Counted from the stretch's first letter, positions 13,662 to 20,890 are shown. The stretch: 25,709 bases of DNA from an uncultured Eubacteriales bacterium (GCA_900546415.1 URCY01000024.1:1-25709); one strand, 5' to 3'. Numbers and translations are program-made. Notes: generated by a model from the sequence alone, not told the origin.

Positions 13662-14051
13662 ATGCCCGCGCACAAACGCAGCCGAAAACGCGACGCGATC
13701 CTCGCGTGCGTCCGCTCGACCACGGCGCATCCGACGGCCGACTGGGTCTACGCCCGGCTCAAGCCGGAGATCCCCGACCTCTCGCTCGGCACGGTCTACC
13801 GCAACCTCGCGATGTTCAAGCGCGAAGGGCTGATCACCTCGGTGGGCGTCGTGGACGGTCTGGAGCGCTTCGATTTCAACGTCACGCCCCACGCGCATTT
13901 TGTCTGCGAGCGGTGTCACGCCGTCATCGACGTCGACCTCTCCCCGCCCGAGGGGCTTTGCGAGCAGGTCACCTGCGGCCGCGTCGGCAGCTGCACGCTG
14001 AGCTTCAGCGGAATTTGTAACCACTGCATCCGGACGGATGCCGAACAATAA
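13662..14051 (+). CDS. perR: Peroxide-sensing Fur-family repressor PerR
   Basis: The 129-residue protein is a Fur-family regulator with a winged helix (recognition helix around LSLGTVYRNLAMFKREG) and a metal-binding dimer domain. The residues matching the Bacillus PerR metal site H37, D85, H91, H93 and D104 are H23, D71, H77, H79 and D90, all at the same offset of 14. The structural zinc cysteines are C82/C85 (CERC) and C119/C122 (CNHC). PerR with Fe(II) is inactivated by oxidation of its histidines by peroxide. The N-terminus is shorter than in Bacillus. The ATG at 13662 has GGGAGGTGA upstream. The next gene is reverse rubrerythrin, a known PerR target in clostridia, which supports PerR over Fur or Zur. 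The operator suggests autoregulation. Confidence 0.9.
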   Translation: MPAHKRSRKRDAILACVRSTTAHPTADWVYARLKPEIPDLSLGTVYRNLAMFKREGLITSVGVVDGLERFDFNVTPHAHFVCERCHAVIDVDLSPPEGLCEQVTCGRVGSCTLSFSGICNHCIRTDAEQ

Positions 14052-14081
14052 AAATTTTGTATGATTATGGAGGAATTTCAA

Positions 14082-14663
14082 ATGAAGAAGTATGTATGCC
14101 CCGTCTGCGGTTATGTTCACGAAGGCGACCTGCCCGAGGGCTTCAAGTGCCCGGTCTGCGGCGTCGACGGCAGCAAGTTCAAGCTCATGGAGGACAACGC
14201 GGGTCTCGCAGCCGAGCACGTTTTCGGCATCGGCGCGCAGCTCGACGGCGTCCCCGAGGCGGACAAGCAGTTCATTCTGGAGCAGCTCAAGGCCAACTTC
14301 ACCGGCGAATGCAGCGAGGTCGGCATGTACCTCTGCATGGCGCGCATCGCGCACCGCGAGGGCTATCCGGAGATCGGCCTCTACTGGGAAAAGGCCGCCT
14401 ATGAGGAGGCCGAGCACGCCGCGAAGTTCGCCGAGCTGCTGGGCAGCGAGCTGGAGCCGAACATGACCGACAGCACCAAGCAGAATCTGGCGTGGCGCGT
14501 GGACTGCGAGTTCGGCGCAACGGCCGGTAAGGTTGAGCTGGCGAAGGTCGCCAAGAAGAACAACCTCGACGCCATCCACGACACCGTCCACGAAATGGCC
14601 CGCGACGAGGCGAGACACGGCAAGGCGCTCAAGGGTCTGCTGGATCGCTATTTCGGCAAGTAA
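14082..14663 (+). CDS. Reverse rubrerythrin (NADH peroxidase terminal component)
   Basis: The 193-residue protein has a rubredoxin-like domain at the N-terminus (C6, C9, C23 and C26 in two CxxC pairs) followed by a ferritin-like di-iron domain (Glu in FTGECSEVGMY, ExxH in YEEAEHAAKF, and later ExxH in DEARHGKAL). This order, rubredoxin first, defines reverse rubrerythrins, which in Clostridium acetobutylicum (rbr3A/rbr3B) reduce peroxide and are derepressed when PerR is lost. The start at 14082 follows GGAGG with a suitable gap; an upstream ATG at 14061 would add seven residues and place the ribosome site inside the gene. It lies 30 bases after perR and is probably cotranscribed, giving control by the same operator. 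It ends in a strong terminator. Confidence 0.94.
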   Translation: MKKYVCPVCGYVHEGDLPEGFKCPVCGVDGSKFKLMEDNAGLAAEHVFGIGAQLDGVPEADKQFILEQLKANFTGECSEVGMYLCMARIAHREGYPEIGLYWEKAAYEEAEHAAKFAELLGSELEPNMTDSTKQNLAWRVDCEFGATAGKVELAKVAKKNNLDAIHDTVHEMARDEARHGKALKGLLDRYFGK

Positions 14664-14681
14664 CAGTAAAATACACCTTTT

Positions 14682-14715
14682 AAAGGGGAAGCAGCACGAA
14701 CGCTGCTTCCCCTTT
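14682..14715 (+). terminator. Terminator after reverse rubrerythrin
   Basis: A perfect 14-bp stem, AAAGGGGAAGCAGC / GCTGCTTCCCCTTT with a six-base loop, lies 18 bases after the stop codon. Confidence 0.85.
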
Positions 14716-15104
14716 CGCATTCCGCCCTCCAAGCACGGCCGCGCTGCGGCGGCATCTCTCTGCCTGAAATACGGGCATCGGCGCAATGTCGGCGCGGGTC
14801 AAGGCGGAAATGTCGGCGCGCATTCCTGCATCTTTTCCCGATTCAGGAAGGTTCCCTGTTTATACAGGAAAAGATGCTTGCTTTTCTGCGCAAAATGCTG
14901 TAAAATACAAGCAGAAATCACAATAAATTTGTCCGGTCTGATAAAGGCCTCTGCTATAGAAAGTGTGGAGTGCATTGGCGTCGGGTATGCCTGGTGATCC
15001 GCAGCTCATAAATCGGCGCGGCTCTATCGGGACGGGTCAGCCGGGGCAGGATATTCAGACAGGCAAAATGTATTGTAACAAACATAACAAGGAGGACAAT
15101 CACG
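14716..15104. other. Intergenic region and leader before the DUF4177 gene
   Basis: This stretch of about 390 bases has no convincing gene. It holds a short direct repeat AATGTCGGCGCG (near 14784 and 14809) and an 11-bp inverted repeat, GCATCTTTTCC (14828-14838) with GGAAAAGATGC (14867-14877). A possible -10 TATAGA is seen near 14956 with no good -35. The last 140 bases are an untranslated leader of unrecognised structure ending in the AAGGAGG site of the DUF4177 gene. Confidence 0.5.
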
Positions 15105-15368
15105 ATGGGAATCTGGAATCAGGAATCTCGATTTTCTGCTGCGTCAGGGGAGGCGCTGCCCTATGTGGTGCTGCAGGTAACGCTGAAGGAAAAGCTCTTT
15201 GGAACCGGTTCGGGGAACCTGACCGATCTTGAAGCTGTGATCAACGAGCAGGTCGCCAAGGGATACCGTCTGCATACGATGTCGACCTCCAACGGCGGCA
15301 GCAAGGGCTTCGGCGGCGGCGACCGGATTCAGGCGACCCTGGTTTTTGAGCGTCTGGATATGCGCTGA
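15105..15368 (+). CDS. DUF4177-type small protein
   Basis: The 87-residue protein starts at an ATG preceded by AAGGAGG. After a short N-terminus it has a strand (YVVLQVTLKEKLFG), a helix with LTDLEAVINEQVAKGYRLHTM, and a final strand ending in IQATLVFERL. This beta-alpha-beta pattern, with 'E..iN..a..GyrL...', is the mark of DUF4177 proteins, whose role is unknown. It contains a Gly/Ser-rich loop (SNGGSKGFGGG) between the last two strands. It stands alone, followed by a strong terminator. Confidence 0.82.
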   Translation: MGIWNQESRFSAASGEALPYVVLQVTLKEKLFGTGSGNLTDLEAVINEQVAKGYRLHTMSTSNGGSKGFGGGDRIQATLVFERLDMR

Positions 15369-15401
15369 GCCCGTGACGAGACCCGTCAAGGCATGACAAG
15401 A

Positions 15402-15432
15402 GAGGAAGCACCGCGGGTGCTTCCTCTTTTTT
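15402..15432 (+). terminator. Terminator after DUF4177 gene
   Basis: A perfect 11-bp stem, GAGGAAGCACC / GGTGCTTCCTC with a GCG loop and six T, lies 33 bases after the stop. Confidence 0.92.
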
Positions 15433-15458
15433 ATGCGTCCGCGTTTCGCGCGGGCAGC

Positions 15459-15493
15459 CGCTGAGCGCTCTTGCGATTGAATCAGAGGTTCCC
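15459..15493 (-). mobile_element. MITE fragment (one end, about 35 bp)
   Basis: CGCTGAGCGCTCTTGCGATT followed by GAATCAGAGGTTCCC matches one terminal inverted repeat and subterminal part of the 160-bp element, in the same orientation as copy 3. The rest of the element is missing, so it is a deletion remnant. It lies between the DUF4177 terminator and the end of the acyltransferase gene. Confidence 0.78.
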
Positions 15494-15528
15494 TGATTAT
15501 CATCATGGGCGTTCATCGGGTGTTTGGA

Positions 15529-16623
15529 TCAGACAAGGTATTTTTTCACGAGCGGAATAGCGTTCAGGATCGCCGAGAGGCCATAGGAGATCGCGAATAT
15601 GCCCGCCGTCACGACGACCGCGCCGATCGCCGCCGGAAAGGCCGAGGCGCGAAACCCGAGCCGCTCCAGTATGCTGAGCACGCCCGGATGCACAAGAAAG
15701 ATCCCGAAGCTGCACTTGGAGAGGGAGCGCACGACCGCGCTGCCGCGCTTCCCCGAGCAGGCCGCAGACAGTCTGCATTTTGCAAACGTGAAGACCGCGA
15801 CGCTTTGCAGCAGCACGTTGAGCGTCATTTCGTCCATGAATCCCTTGCAGGGCGCGCCCAAGCTCCGGCTGAGCCATTCCGTGCCCCAAACCGTCGCGGC
15901 AAAGCCGAGCAGGCCGACCGCATAGATCACGCGCTCGACTTTTTTGCTGATCTGCGCGGTGTTGAGCGCGTGGCCGAGCAGAAAATAGGGGACATAGCCG
16001 AGGGTAAAATAAAATTTCATGTTGCTGTAGCCCGTGGTCAGTCCCGCATAAAGCGCGCCGTCCTTATGCAGCAGAATGTCCGCAAGGCGAATCGCCTTTC
16101 CGAGCATCGGCAGCAGGAAGGTGAAGCAGAGCGAAAGCAGCAAAAAATATCGCAGCGCGCTTCGATCGGACGTGATCCGCCGCAGCAGGGGCGTGATGAG
16201 ATAAAGCCCGACGATCATATAAAGAAACCAGAGCTGATAAGACCCGGTCAAAAAATTGGAGATCAGGCCGAAAACGCTCCGGTCGCGGAGAAAAAACGGA
16301 ACGGCATAGACCGCCGACCAGAAGACAAAGGCGATCAGGATGCGCAGGATGTTTTTGGAAAACAGCCGCCTCAGGCGCATCTCGCGGCGCTCATCCAGAA
16401 ACAGCGCGCCGCTGATCATGACAAAAATCGGCGTGCCCCAGCGGGAGATCGAGCTGAAAAAGCTCAGCGCGTGCCATTGCGCGGTGTGCATGTCCATGCT
16501 GCGCCATCCCCTGACGGCGACGTGGATCATCACGACCGCCACGGTCGCGGCGATGCGAAGCATATCCAGATAGGCCACGCGTCCCCGCTCGGCGCGCACG
16601 GGCGCGTCCGAAAGTCTGTTCAT
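15529..16623 (-). CDS. Acyltransferase 3 family integral membrane protein
   Basis: The 364-residue protein has about ten membrane segments and the start typical of the family (PF01757): YLDMLRIAATVAVVMIHVAV near residue 18, then WGTPIFVMISGALFL near 62, RILIAFVFW, LWFLYMIVGLYLITPLL and a late SFGIFLVHPGVL. WecH/YiaH-type and OatA-type members move acetyl or other acyl groups onto surface glycans or peptidoglycan. No extracytoplasmic SGNH domain is attached, so it is closer to the WecH-like single-domain type. Substrate unknown. It appears monocistronic, with a MITE 52 bases upstream and a MITE fragment downstream. Confidence 0.9.
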   Translation of the reverse strand: MNRLSDAPVRAERGRVAYLDMLRIAATVAVVMIHVAVRGWRSMDMHTAQWHALSFFSSISRWGTPIFVMISGALFLDERREMRLRRLFSKNILRILIAFVFWSAVYAVPFFLRDRSVFGLISNFLTGSYQLWFLYMIVGLYLITPLLRRITSDRSALRYFLLLSLCFTFLLPMLGKAIRLADILLHKDGALYAGLTTGYSNMKFYFTLGYVPYFLLGHALNTAQISKKVERVIYAVGLLGFAATVWGTEWLSRSLGAPCKGFMDEMTLNVLLQSVAVFTFAKCRLSAACSGKRGSAVVRSLSKCSFGIFLVHPGVLSILERLGFRASAFPAAIGAVVVTAGIFAISYGLSAILNAIPLVKKYLV

Positions 16624-16675
16624 AAAAATTCCCCCGAAATTCGCTTGAAGGCCGCCGCGGCGACGCTTTTTTCTA

Positions 16676-16837
16676 GGGAACCTCTGAATTAAATTGCAAG
16701 AGTGGTCAGCGAGGGATTTTGTACCAAATTGAGGTTTGGAAATCGCAGGAATACTTTGTGTATTTCAAGATTTTCAAACCGATAAGTTGGGGCAAAAGAC
16801 CCGCTGAGCGCCGCTGTCGATTTATTCAGAGGTTCCC
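16676..16837 (+). mobile_element. MITE copy 2 (about 162 bp)
   Basis: The element runs from GGGAACCTCTGAATTAAATT to the inverted GATTTATTCAGAGGTTCCC. Its interior matches copies 1 and 3 at most positions. The flanks are CTA and TCA, so no clear target duplication remains. It lies just upstream of the acyltransferase start (minus strand) and could contain or displace that gene's promoter. Confidence 0.88.
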
Positions 16838-16920
16838 TCATATAGCACACGGCGCACGGCTTGTCAATCGGACAGCGCCGCACGCCTTTTCGCATCACCC
16901 GGCAGCGCTTCAGTCGGCAG

Positions 16921-17014
16921 AAGGCAGCCCTTTTATAGGCTCCCCCTGTGAGAGCCCGTGAAAAAGGAAACACGGTCTCTCATAGGGGGAGCATCAAAGG
17001 AAGGGGGCTGCCTT
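16921..17014. terminator. Large imperfect palindrome after dpaL
   Basis: Outer arms AAGGCAGCCC (16921-16930) and GGGCTGCCTT (17005-17014) enclose inner arms GCTCCCCCT (16940-16948) and AGGGGGAGC (16984-16992), then a GAGAG/CTCTC and CCGTG/CACGG stem around an A-rich loop. It begins 16 bases after the dpaL stop (minus strand). It could serve as a terminator or processing hairpin, or be another small mobile palindrome; a T-run fit for termination is not evident. Confidence 0.6.
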
Positions 17015-17030
17015 CGGTAGCTCGGGCGGC

Positions 17031-18290
17031 TTATTGCTCGGCGGAAACCTCGCTGACGCGGAAGCAATCCGGCACCGGGTTCTTGCCGTCCCAGAGGATG
17101 CGGCGGAACTCGACCGGGTCGGTGTTGCCCTCGGTGTTGATCATGAAGATCTGCGACTTGTTGTCGAGCTTGAGCGCGTCGGCCAGCTTGGAATCGATCT
17201 CGTCGGTGCGCAGGGCGAACAGCGTGCCGAGGGGCACTGCGCCGCTCTCGCCGCTGATGACCATCGGGTCGCCATGGAGCGGCACGCCGAGGATGCGCAT
17301 ACCGCGCGCCGCGACGTTATCCGGGACTTGGATGAAGACGTCGGCGTTGTTGTTCAGGATGTCGAAGGCCACCGGGGACGGATCGCCGCAGGCGAGGCCG
17401 GCCATGATGGTGTTCAGGCTGCCCTTGACGGAGTGGCACTTGCCGTCGCCGGCCTTGATGGATTCATAGACGCAGGCGGCCTTATCCGGCTCGACCACGA
17501 CGAACAGGGGCGGGTCGTTGGGGAACAGCGCGCTGTAGAAGCCCACGACGCTGGCGGCCAGAGCGCCGACGCCGGCCTGCACGAAGACGTGCGTCGGCTT
17601 GACGATTCCCATGCCGGAGAACTGCTCCTGCGCCTCGAGCAGGATGGAGGTGTAGCCCTGCATGATCCACGTCGGGATCTCCTCATAGCCGGGCCAGGAG
17701 GTGTCGGAGACAACGTACCAGCCGTTCTTCTTGGCGTCCTCGGCGGCCTGACGCACGGCGTCGTCATAGTTGCCGTTGACGACCGTCACGTCCGCGCCGA
17801 ATTTCTTGATGGCGTTGATGCGGGGCTGGCTGGTCTCGCTGTGGACATAGATCTTGCACGGATGGCCGAGCTTCTGGCAGGCCCACGCGAGGCCTCTGCC
17901 GTGGTTGCCGTCCGTCGCGGAGCAGAAAACAACGTTGCCGAGCTTGTCGTGGCATTCCTTGCTGGTCAGGTAATCAAACGAGAGATCCTCGTTTTCCTTG
18001 CCGAGCAGCTTGCGGACAAGGCGGTAGATGGCGTAGGAGCCGCCCATGACCTTGAACGAGTTCATGCTCAGGCGCTCGGCCTCGTTTTTCACGTAGATGC
18101 CGCCGACGCCGAGGAACTGCGCAAGATTCGGAAGCGCGACCAGCGGGGTCATCCGGCAGCCGGGGATCTGGCGGTGGAAGCGCTGCGCGTCGCGCGCACG
18201 CTCGATCGGGAACATTTCCTTGGCCTTGCTGGGGTCTTTTTTGCTCACGTCGCCGTTGTTGTGAACGATGAATTGAAAATTATTTTTCAT
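17031..18290 (-). CDS. dpaL: Diaminopropionate ammonia-lyase
   Basis: The 419-residue protein is a fold type II PLP enzyme that splits 2,3-diaminopropionate to pyruvate and two ammonia. Lys80 in SMNSFKVMGGSYA should bind PLP. Asp127 in SATDGNHGRG and Asp196 in VVSDTSWPGYEEIP stand 69 residues apart, the same spacing as the catalytic D120/D189 pair known for the enterobacterial enzyme. GESGAVPLGTL late in the protein is the phosphate-binding glycine loop region of the family. The length is close to E. coli YgeX (about 400). I chose the ATG at 18288-18290 as the family start; GAGGAG lies about 12 bases upstream, a rather long gap. The gene stands alone; no carbamoyltransferase or ygeW-like neighbour is present. 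Confidence 0.93.
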   Translation of the reverse strand: MKNNFQFIVHNNGDVSKKDPSKAKEMFPIERARDAQRFHRQIPGCRMTPLVALPNLAQFLGVGGIYVKNEAERLSMNSFKVMGGSYAIYRLVRKLLGKENEDLSFDYLTSKECHDKLGNVVFCSATDGNHGRGLAWACQKLGHPCKIYVHSETSQPRINAIKKFGADVTVVNGNYDDAVRQAAEDAKKNGWYVVSDTSWPGYEEIPTWIMQGYTSILLEAQEQFSGMGIVKPTHVFVQAGVGALAASVVGFYSALFPNDPPLFVVVEPDKAACVYESIKAGDGKCHSVKGSLNTIMAGLACGDPSPVAFDILNNNADVFIQVPDNVAARGMRILGVPLHGDPMVISGESGAVPLGTLFALRTDEIDSKLADALKLDNKSQIFMINTEGNTDPVEFRRILWDGKNPVPDCFRVSEVSAEQ

Positions 18291-18417
18291 GATGGTTGAT
18301 GCACTCCTCTGATGCTGTTTTTTGTGCGTCTGGAGCGGAAAAATGACCGCTGTCGACGCATTTTTTCGACAGTTTTCCATTTTCAAAGGCGGAACACTCC
18401 CAAATTCCCTCATTTTA

Positions 18418-18446
18418 ACTATAACATAGTTTCTCACGCGCCGCAA
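18418..18446 (-). promoter_or_regulatory. Probable dpaL promoter
   Basis: On the minus strand TTGCGG (18441-18446), a 17-bp spacer and TATAGT (18418-18423) with an extended TGT lie about 130 bases before the dpaL start. The leader between (18291-18417) contains GTCGAAAAAATGCGTCGAC, a small hairpin, and no gene. Confidence 0.62.
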
Positions 18447-18535
18447 GGGCATTTCCGACCGTTTTCCGCAAAGCGTTCATCTATTTTGAGAATAGCCACG
18501 CGGCAAGGCTGTGCGGCCGCACTTCCCTTTCTCCG

Positions 18536-18584
18536 TGCTTCGTTCCGGGATGCCGCTTTGCGCCGTTAAAAAATGCCGCAATGA
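18536..18584 (+). repeat. B-type palindromic repeat, copy 5 (degenerate)
   Basis: GTGCTTCGTTCCGGGATGCC, then a shortened and altered middle, then ATGCCGCAATGAC. It is clearly a worn copy of the element at 9851 and 20961. It ends four bases before the terminator hairpin T3, the same spacing as copy 4 to T2. Confidence 0.7.
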
Positions 18585-18587
18585 CAC

Positions 18588-18624
18588 AAAAAATGGTAGG
18601 TTTCTCGTGAAAGCCTACCATTTT
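18588..18624. terminator. Terminator hairpin T3 (GGTAGGTTT stem)
   Basis: AAAAATGGTAGG plus TTTC pairs with GAAA and CCTACCATTTTT, with one bulged G. The stem is nearly the same as T1 at 7371. On the minus strand it follows bioY, after a small hairpin GGGC-AGCGAA-GCCC (18640-18653). Confidence 0.82.
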
Positions 18625-18657
18625 TGCAATCAGAATAAAGGGCAGCGAAGCCCTGCC

Positions 18658-19200
18658 TCAGTCGATCAGGCCGGTCTTATGGAGCCGCACGGCGAGGGCG
18701 GACGCGCAGACCATCTTGAGCGCGTCATAGGGCAGGAAGATCAGGCAGCCCGTCCAGATGGTCTTCCAGACGGAGAGCTTGCCGTTCATGATGATGTACA
18801 GATACGGCAGGCCGCAGAGATAAAGCACCGCGAGGGCAACCGCCTGCGCGGCCAGCAGCCGCCAGAAGTTGCGCTTTTCGGGCTTTTTCGGCACGAGCAG
18901 ACCGACCGTAACGGCCGCCGGGATCAGGCCGAGCACGAAGCCGAAGGTCGGGAAGGTAAAGCTGCCGAAGCCGCCGCCGGACGTGAACACCGGCAGGCCG
19001 AACAGGCCGAGCAGCACATAGACGATCTGCGACGCTGCGCCCCACCACGGGCCGAGCAGCAGGCCGGACAGGAAGCAGAACAGCACCTGGAGCGTGAACG
19101 AGACATCGCCGACGCCGGGAATTTTCAAAAACGCGCCGACGGCGGTCAGGGCGGCAAAGATTGCCGCCAAAATCATTTGCTTGAGCGGAAAATGCTTCAT
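18658..19200 (-). CDS. bioY: Biotin transporter BioY
   Basis: The 180-residue membrane protein has about six helices and the BioY pattern: TLQVLFCFLSGLLLGPWWGA near residue 36, VYVLLGLFGLPVFTSGGGFG, FPTFGFVLGLIPAA, and a C-terminal IFLPYDALKMVCASALA. BioY is the substrate-binding S component of biotin ECF transporters; it needs the shared EcfAA'T module or may act alone. No Ecf genes are in the window. The ATG at 19200 is divergent from birA, 87 bases away, so biotin uptake and biotin attachment are paired. Confidence 0.95.
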   Translation of the reverse strand: MKHFPLKQMILAAIFAALTAVGAFLKIPGVGDVSFTLQVLFCFLSGLLLGPWWGAASQIVYVLLGLFGLPVFTSGGGFGSFTFPTFGFVLGLIPAAVTVGLLVPKKPEKRNFWRLLAAQAVALAVLYLCGLPYLYIIMNGKLSVWKTIWTGCLIFLPYDALKMVCASALAVRLHKTGLID

Positions 19201-19226
19201 TGGAAACCTCGATTCTCTCTTTACAA

Positions 19227-19275
19227 ATCTCCCAAAATCGGGTACAGTATATTATATAGGAAAATCAGTCGAAAG
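19227..19275. promoter_or_regulatory. Divergent overlapping promoters of bioY and birA
   Basis: For birA (plus), TTTACA, 17 bp and TACAGT can be read at about 19220-19248. For bioY (minus), TTGCCT, 17 bp and TATAAT can be read, with TATAAT around 19252-19257. The two overlap, so expression of the two genes may compete. No clear biotin operator palindrome is seen. Confidence 0.6.
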
Positions 19276-19287
19276 GCAAGGGGAAAA

Positions 19288-20058
19288 ATGATGACATTAT
19301 CCGCCGAGAGGCTGCGCCGCGCGGACTGCCCGTGGGTGCCGGAGCTGTTTGACGAGATCGATTCGACCAACGCCGAGCTGAAGCGCCGGCCGGGCGTGCC
19401 GGAGGGCACGGTGCTCGTCACGGCGTGCCAGACGGCCGGGCGCGGCCGGCTCGGGCGCGCGTTCCGGTCGCCGCCGGGGGGCGTTTATCTCTCGGCCGTG
19501 CTGCGGCCGGACGCGCCGCCGGAGCGGCTGCTGCATCTGACGCCGATGGTCGCCGTCGCGATGCGGCGCGCGTTTTTGGACGCCTGCGGCGTCGACTGCG
19601 GCATCAAATGGATCAACGACCTCGTTTTTCGGGGCAAAAAGCTCTGCGGCATCCTTGTGGAGCTTTATGACGGCGCGATGATCGTCGGAATCGGCGTCAA
19701 CTGCAACACGCCGCCGGAGGCCTTCCCGCCGGATGTACGCGCCATGGCCACGACCCTGGCCGAGGCGGCCGGAGCGCCCGTCGACCCGAACGCGGTCGCG
19801 GCGGCCATGACCCGCCGGCTCTGGCTGCTCTCGCAGGAGCTTTTTTCGCAGAAGGCGGCCTACCTCGCCGAATACGCGGCGCACTGCGTCACGCTGCACA
19901 AGCCGGTGCAGCTCGTGCGCGGGGAGCAGCGCGAGGAGGCCTTCGCCGAGGGCATCGACGAAAACGGCGCGCTGCTGGTGCGCCGCGCGGACGGCGCCGT
20001 CTCGGCCGTTCAGGCCGGGGAGGTCAGCGTCCGCGGACTTTACGGATATACAACCTGA
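19288..20058 (+). CDS. birA: Biotin--[acetyl-CoA-carboxylase] ligase (monofunctional BirA)
   Basis: The 256-residue enzyme makes biotinyl-AMP and attaches biotin to carrier lysines. Landmarks: STNAELKR near residue 26, the biotin/AMP loop GRGRLGRAF (51-59), KWINDL (107-112) and GKKLCGILVE (116-125), then a C-terminal SH3-like domain. The N-terminal DNA-binding domain of bifunctional BirA is missing, so it cannot act as the bioY repressor in the classical way. Two ATGs at 19288 and 19291 are both possible; AAGGGG is 5 or 8 bases upstream, so the second may be the true one. The open frame upstream is a shadow of bioY. It is followed 12 bases later by a nitroreductase gene. Confidence 0.93.
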   Translation: MMTLSAERLRRADCPWVPELFDEIDSTNAELKRRPGVPEGTVLVTACQTAGRGRLGRAFRSPPGGVYLSAVLRPDAPPERLLHLTPMVAVAMRRAFLDACGVDCGIKWINDLVFRGKKLCGILVELYDGAMIVGIGVNCNTPPEAFPPDVRAMATTLAEAAGAPVDPNAVAAAMTRRLWLLSQELFSQKAAYLAEYAAHCVTLHKPVQLVRGEQREEAFAEGIDENGALLVRRADGAVSAVQAGEVSVRGLYGYTT

Positions 20059-20070
20059 GGAGGTATTATT

Positions 20071-20589
20071 ATGGACGCATTACAGGCTATTTATGAACGC
20101 CGGAGCTGCCGCTGCTTCCTGCCGCAGCAGGTCGACGAGCGCCAGCTCACGACCGTTCTCGCGGCCGGAACCTACGCCCCGACGGGCATGGGGCGCCAGT
20201 CGCCCAAGATCGTCGTGCTGCAAAAGCGCGAGGACATTGACCTGCTCGAGCGCATGAATGCCGCGATCATGGGGCAGCCCGACGCGCACCCGTTTTACGG
20301 CGCGCCGACCGTCTGCGTCGTGCTCGCGGACGCCGGGGCGCACACCGCCGTGGAGGACGGCTCGCTCGTGCTCGGCAATCTGATGCTCGCGGCCGAGGCC
20401 GTCGGACTGGGAAGCTGCTGGATCCATCGCGCCCGCGAGGAATTCGCCACGCCGGAGGGGCAGGCGCTGCTGCAAAAATGGGGCGTCGCGGGCAATTACA
20501 TCGGCGTCGGCCACTGCCTGCTCGGCTACCCGGCAGCCGCGCCCAATCCGCGCGTGTCGCGCAAGCCGGATTATATCGTCCGTCCGTAA
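20071..20589 (+). CDS. Nitroreductase family protein
   Basis: The 172-residue protein belongs to the FMN-dependent nitroreductase family: the RRSCRCF start near residue 10 (the 'RRSxRxF' FMN-phosphate contact), 'APTGMGRQSPKIVV', an NLMLAAEAVGLGSCWI helix near 105-120 and a C-terminal IGVGHCLLGYPA. Such enzymes reduce nitro groups, quinones or flavins with NAD(P)H; the natural substrate cannot be told. It starts at an ATG with GAGGAGG upstream, 12 bases after birA, and is probably cotranscribed with it. No 4Fe-4S domain is attached. Confidence 0.93.
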   Translation: MDALQAIYERRSCRCFLPQQVDERQLTTVLAAGTYAPTGMGRQSPKIVVLQKREDIDLLERMNAAIMGQPDAHPFYGAPTVCVVLADAGAHTAVEDGSLVLGNLMLAAEAVGLGSCWIHRAREEFATPEGQALLQKWGVAGNYIGVGHCLLGYPAAAPNPRVSRKPDYIVRP

Positions 20590-20607
20590 AAATTTTTTGA
20601 ACAGGGC

Positions 20608-20635
20608 TTGCGGAATCTCTAAAATGCGGTATACT
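20608..20635 (+). promoter_or_regulatory. Promoter of small membrane protein gene
   Basis: TTGCGG (20608-20613), a 16-bp spacer and TATACT (20630-20635) lie about 68 bases before the ATG at 20703. Confidence 0.65.
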
Positions 20636-20702
20636 ATAGGTAAGAACGCCTCGGCGCAGCGCTCCGGCTGCGCCGGCGGAACAATGTAAGGAGGACTGAA
20701 CC

Positions 20703-20873
20703 ATGAACAAGACTCTGAAGGCGATCGTCTCCGTCGTTGGGATCGTGGCCGTTGTCGGCGCTCTGGCCGTTGCGCTCGTGCACTTCTGGGACGACCTGAA
20801 GGACCTGCTCCCCTGCTGCTGCAAGCATCACACGGATTCGGATTTTGACGATTTTGAGGACTTTGAGGCATAA
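20703..20873 (+). CDS. Small single-pass membrane protein with Cys/His and acidic tail
   Basis: The 56-residue protein has a short basic start (MNKTLK), one membrane helix (about residues 7-28), an amphipathic linker HFWDDLKDLLP, a CCCKHH cluster (38-43) and a strongly acidic tail rich in Asp, Glu and Phe (TDSDFDDFEDFEA). AAGGAGG precedes the ATG at a good distance, there is a promoter upstream and a terminator downstream, so it is a real gene. I do not recognise the family. The Cys/His cluster next to an acidic tail could bind metal or be a site for lipid attachment, but nothing proves it. Confidence 0.82.
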   Translation: MNKTLKAIVSVVGIVAVVGALAVALVHFWDDLKDLLPCCCKHHTDSDFDDFEDFEA

Positions 20874-20890
20874 AAGCGTGATCAAATGAG

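Noticed and set aside
13221..14786. Upstream extension of nnrD across perR and rubrerythrin
   Set aside because: It is antisense to two clear genes and crosses a MITE; the proper start with GGAGG lies at 13220.
14963..15232. Alternative 89-residue frame overlapping the DUF4177 gene
   Set aside because: It is in a different frame from a clear family match and has no ribosome site.
18291..18417. Riboswitch in the dpaL leader
   Set aside because: Only one small GTCGA/TCGAC hairpin is visible; no known aptamer signature is present.
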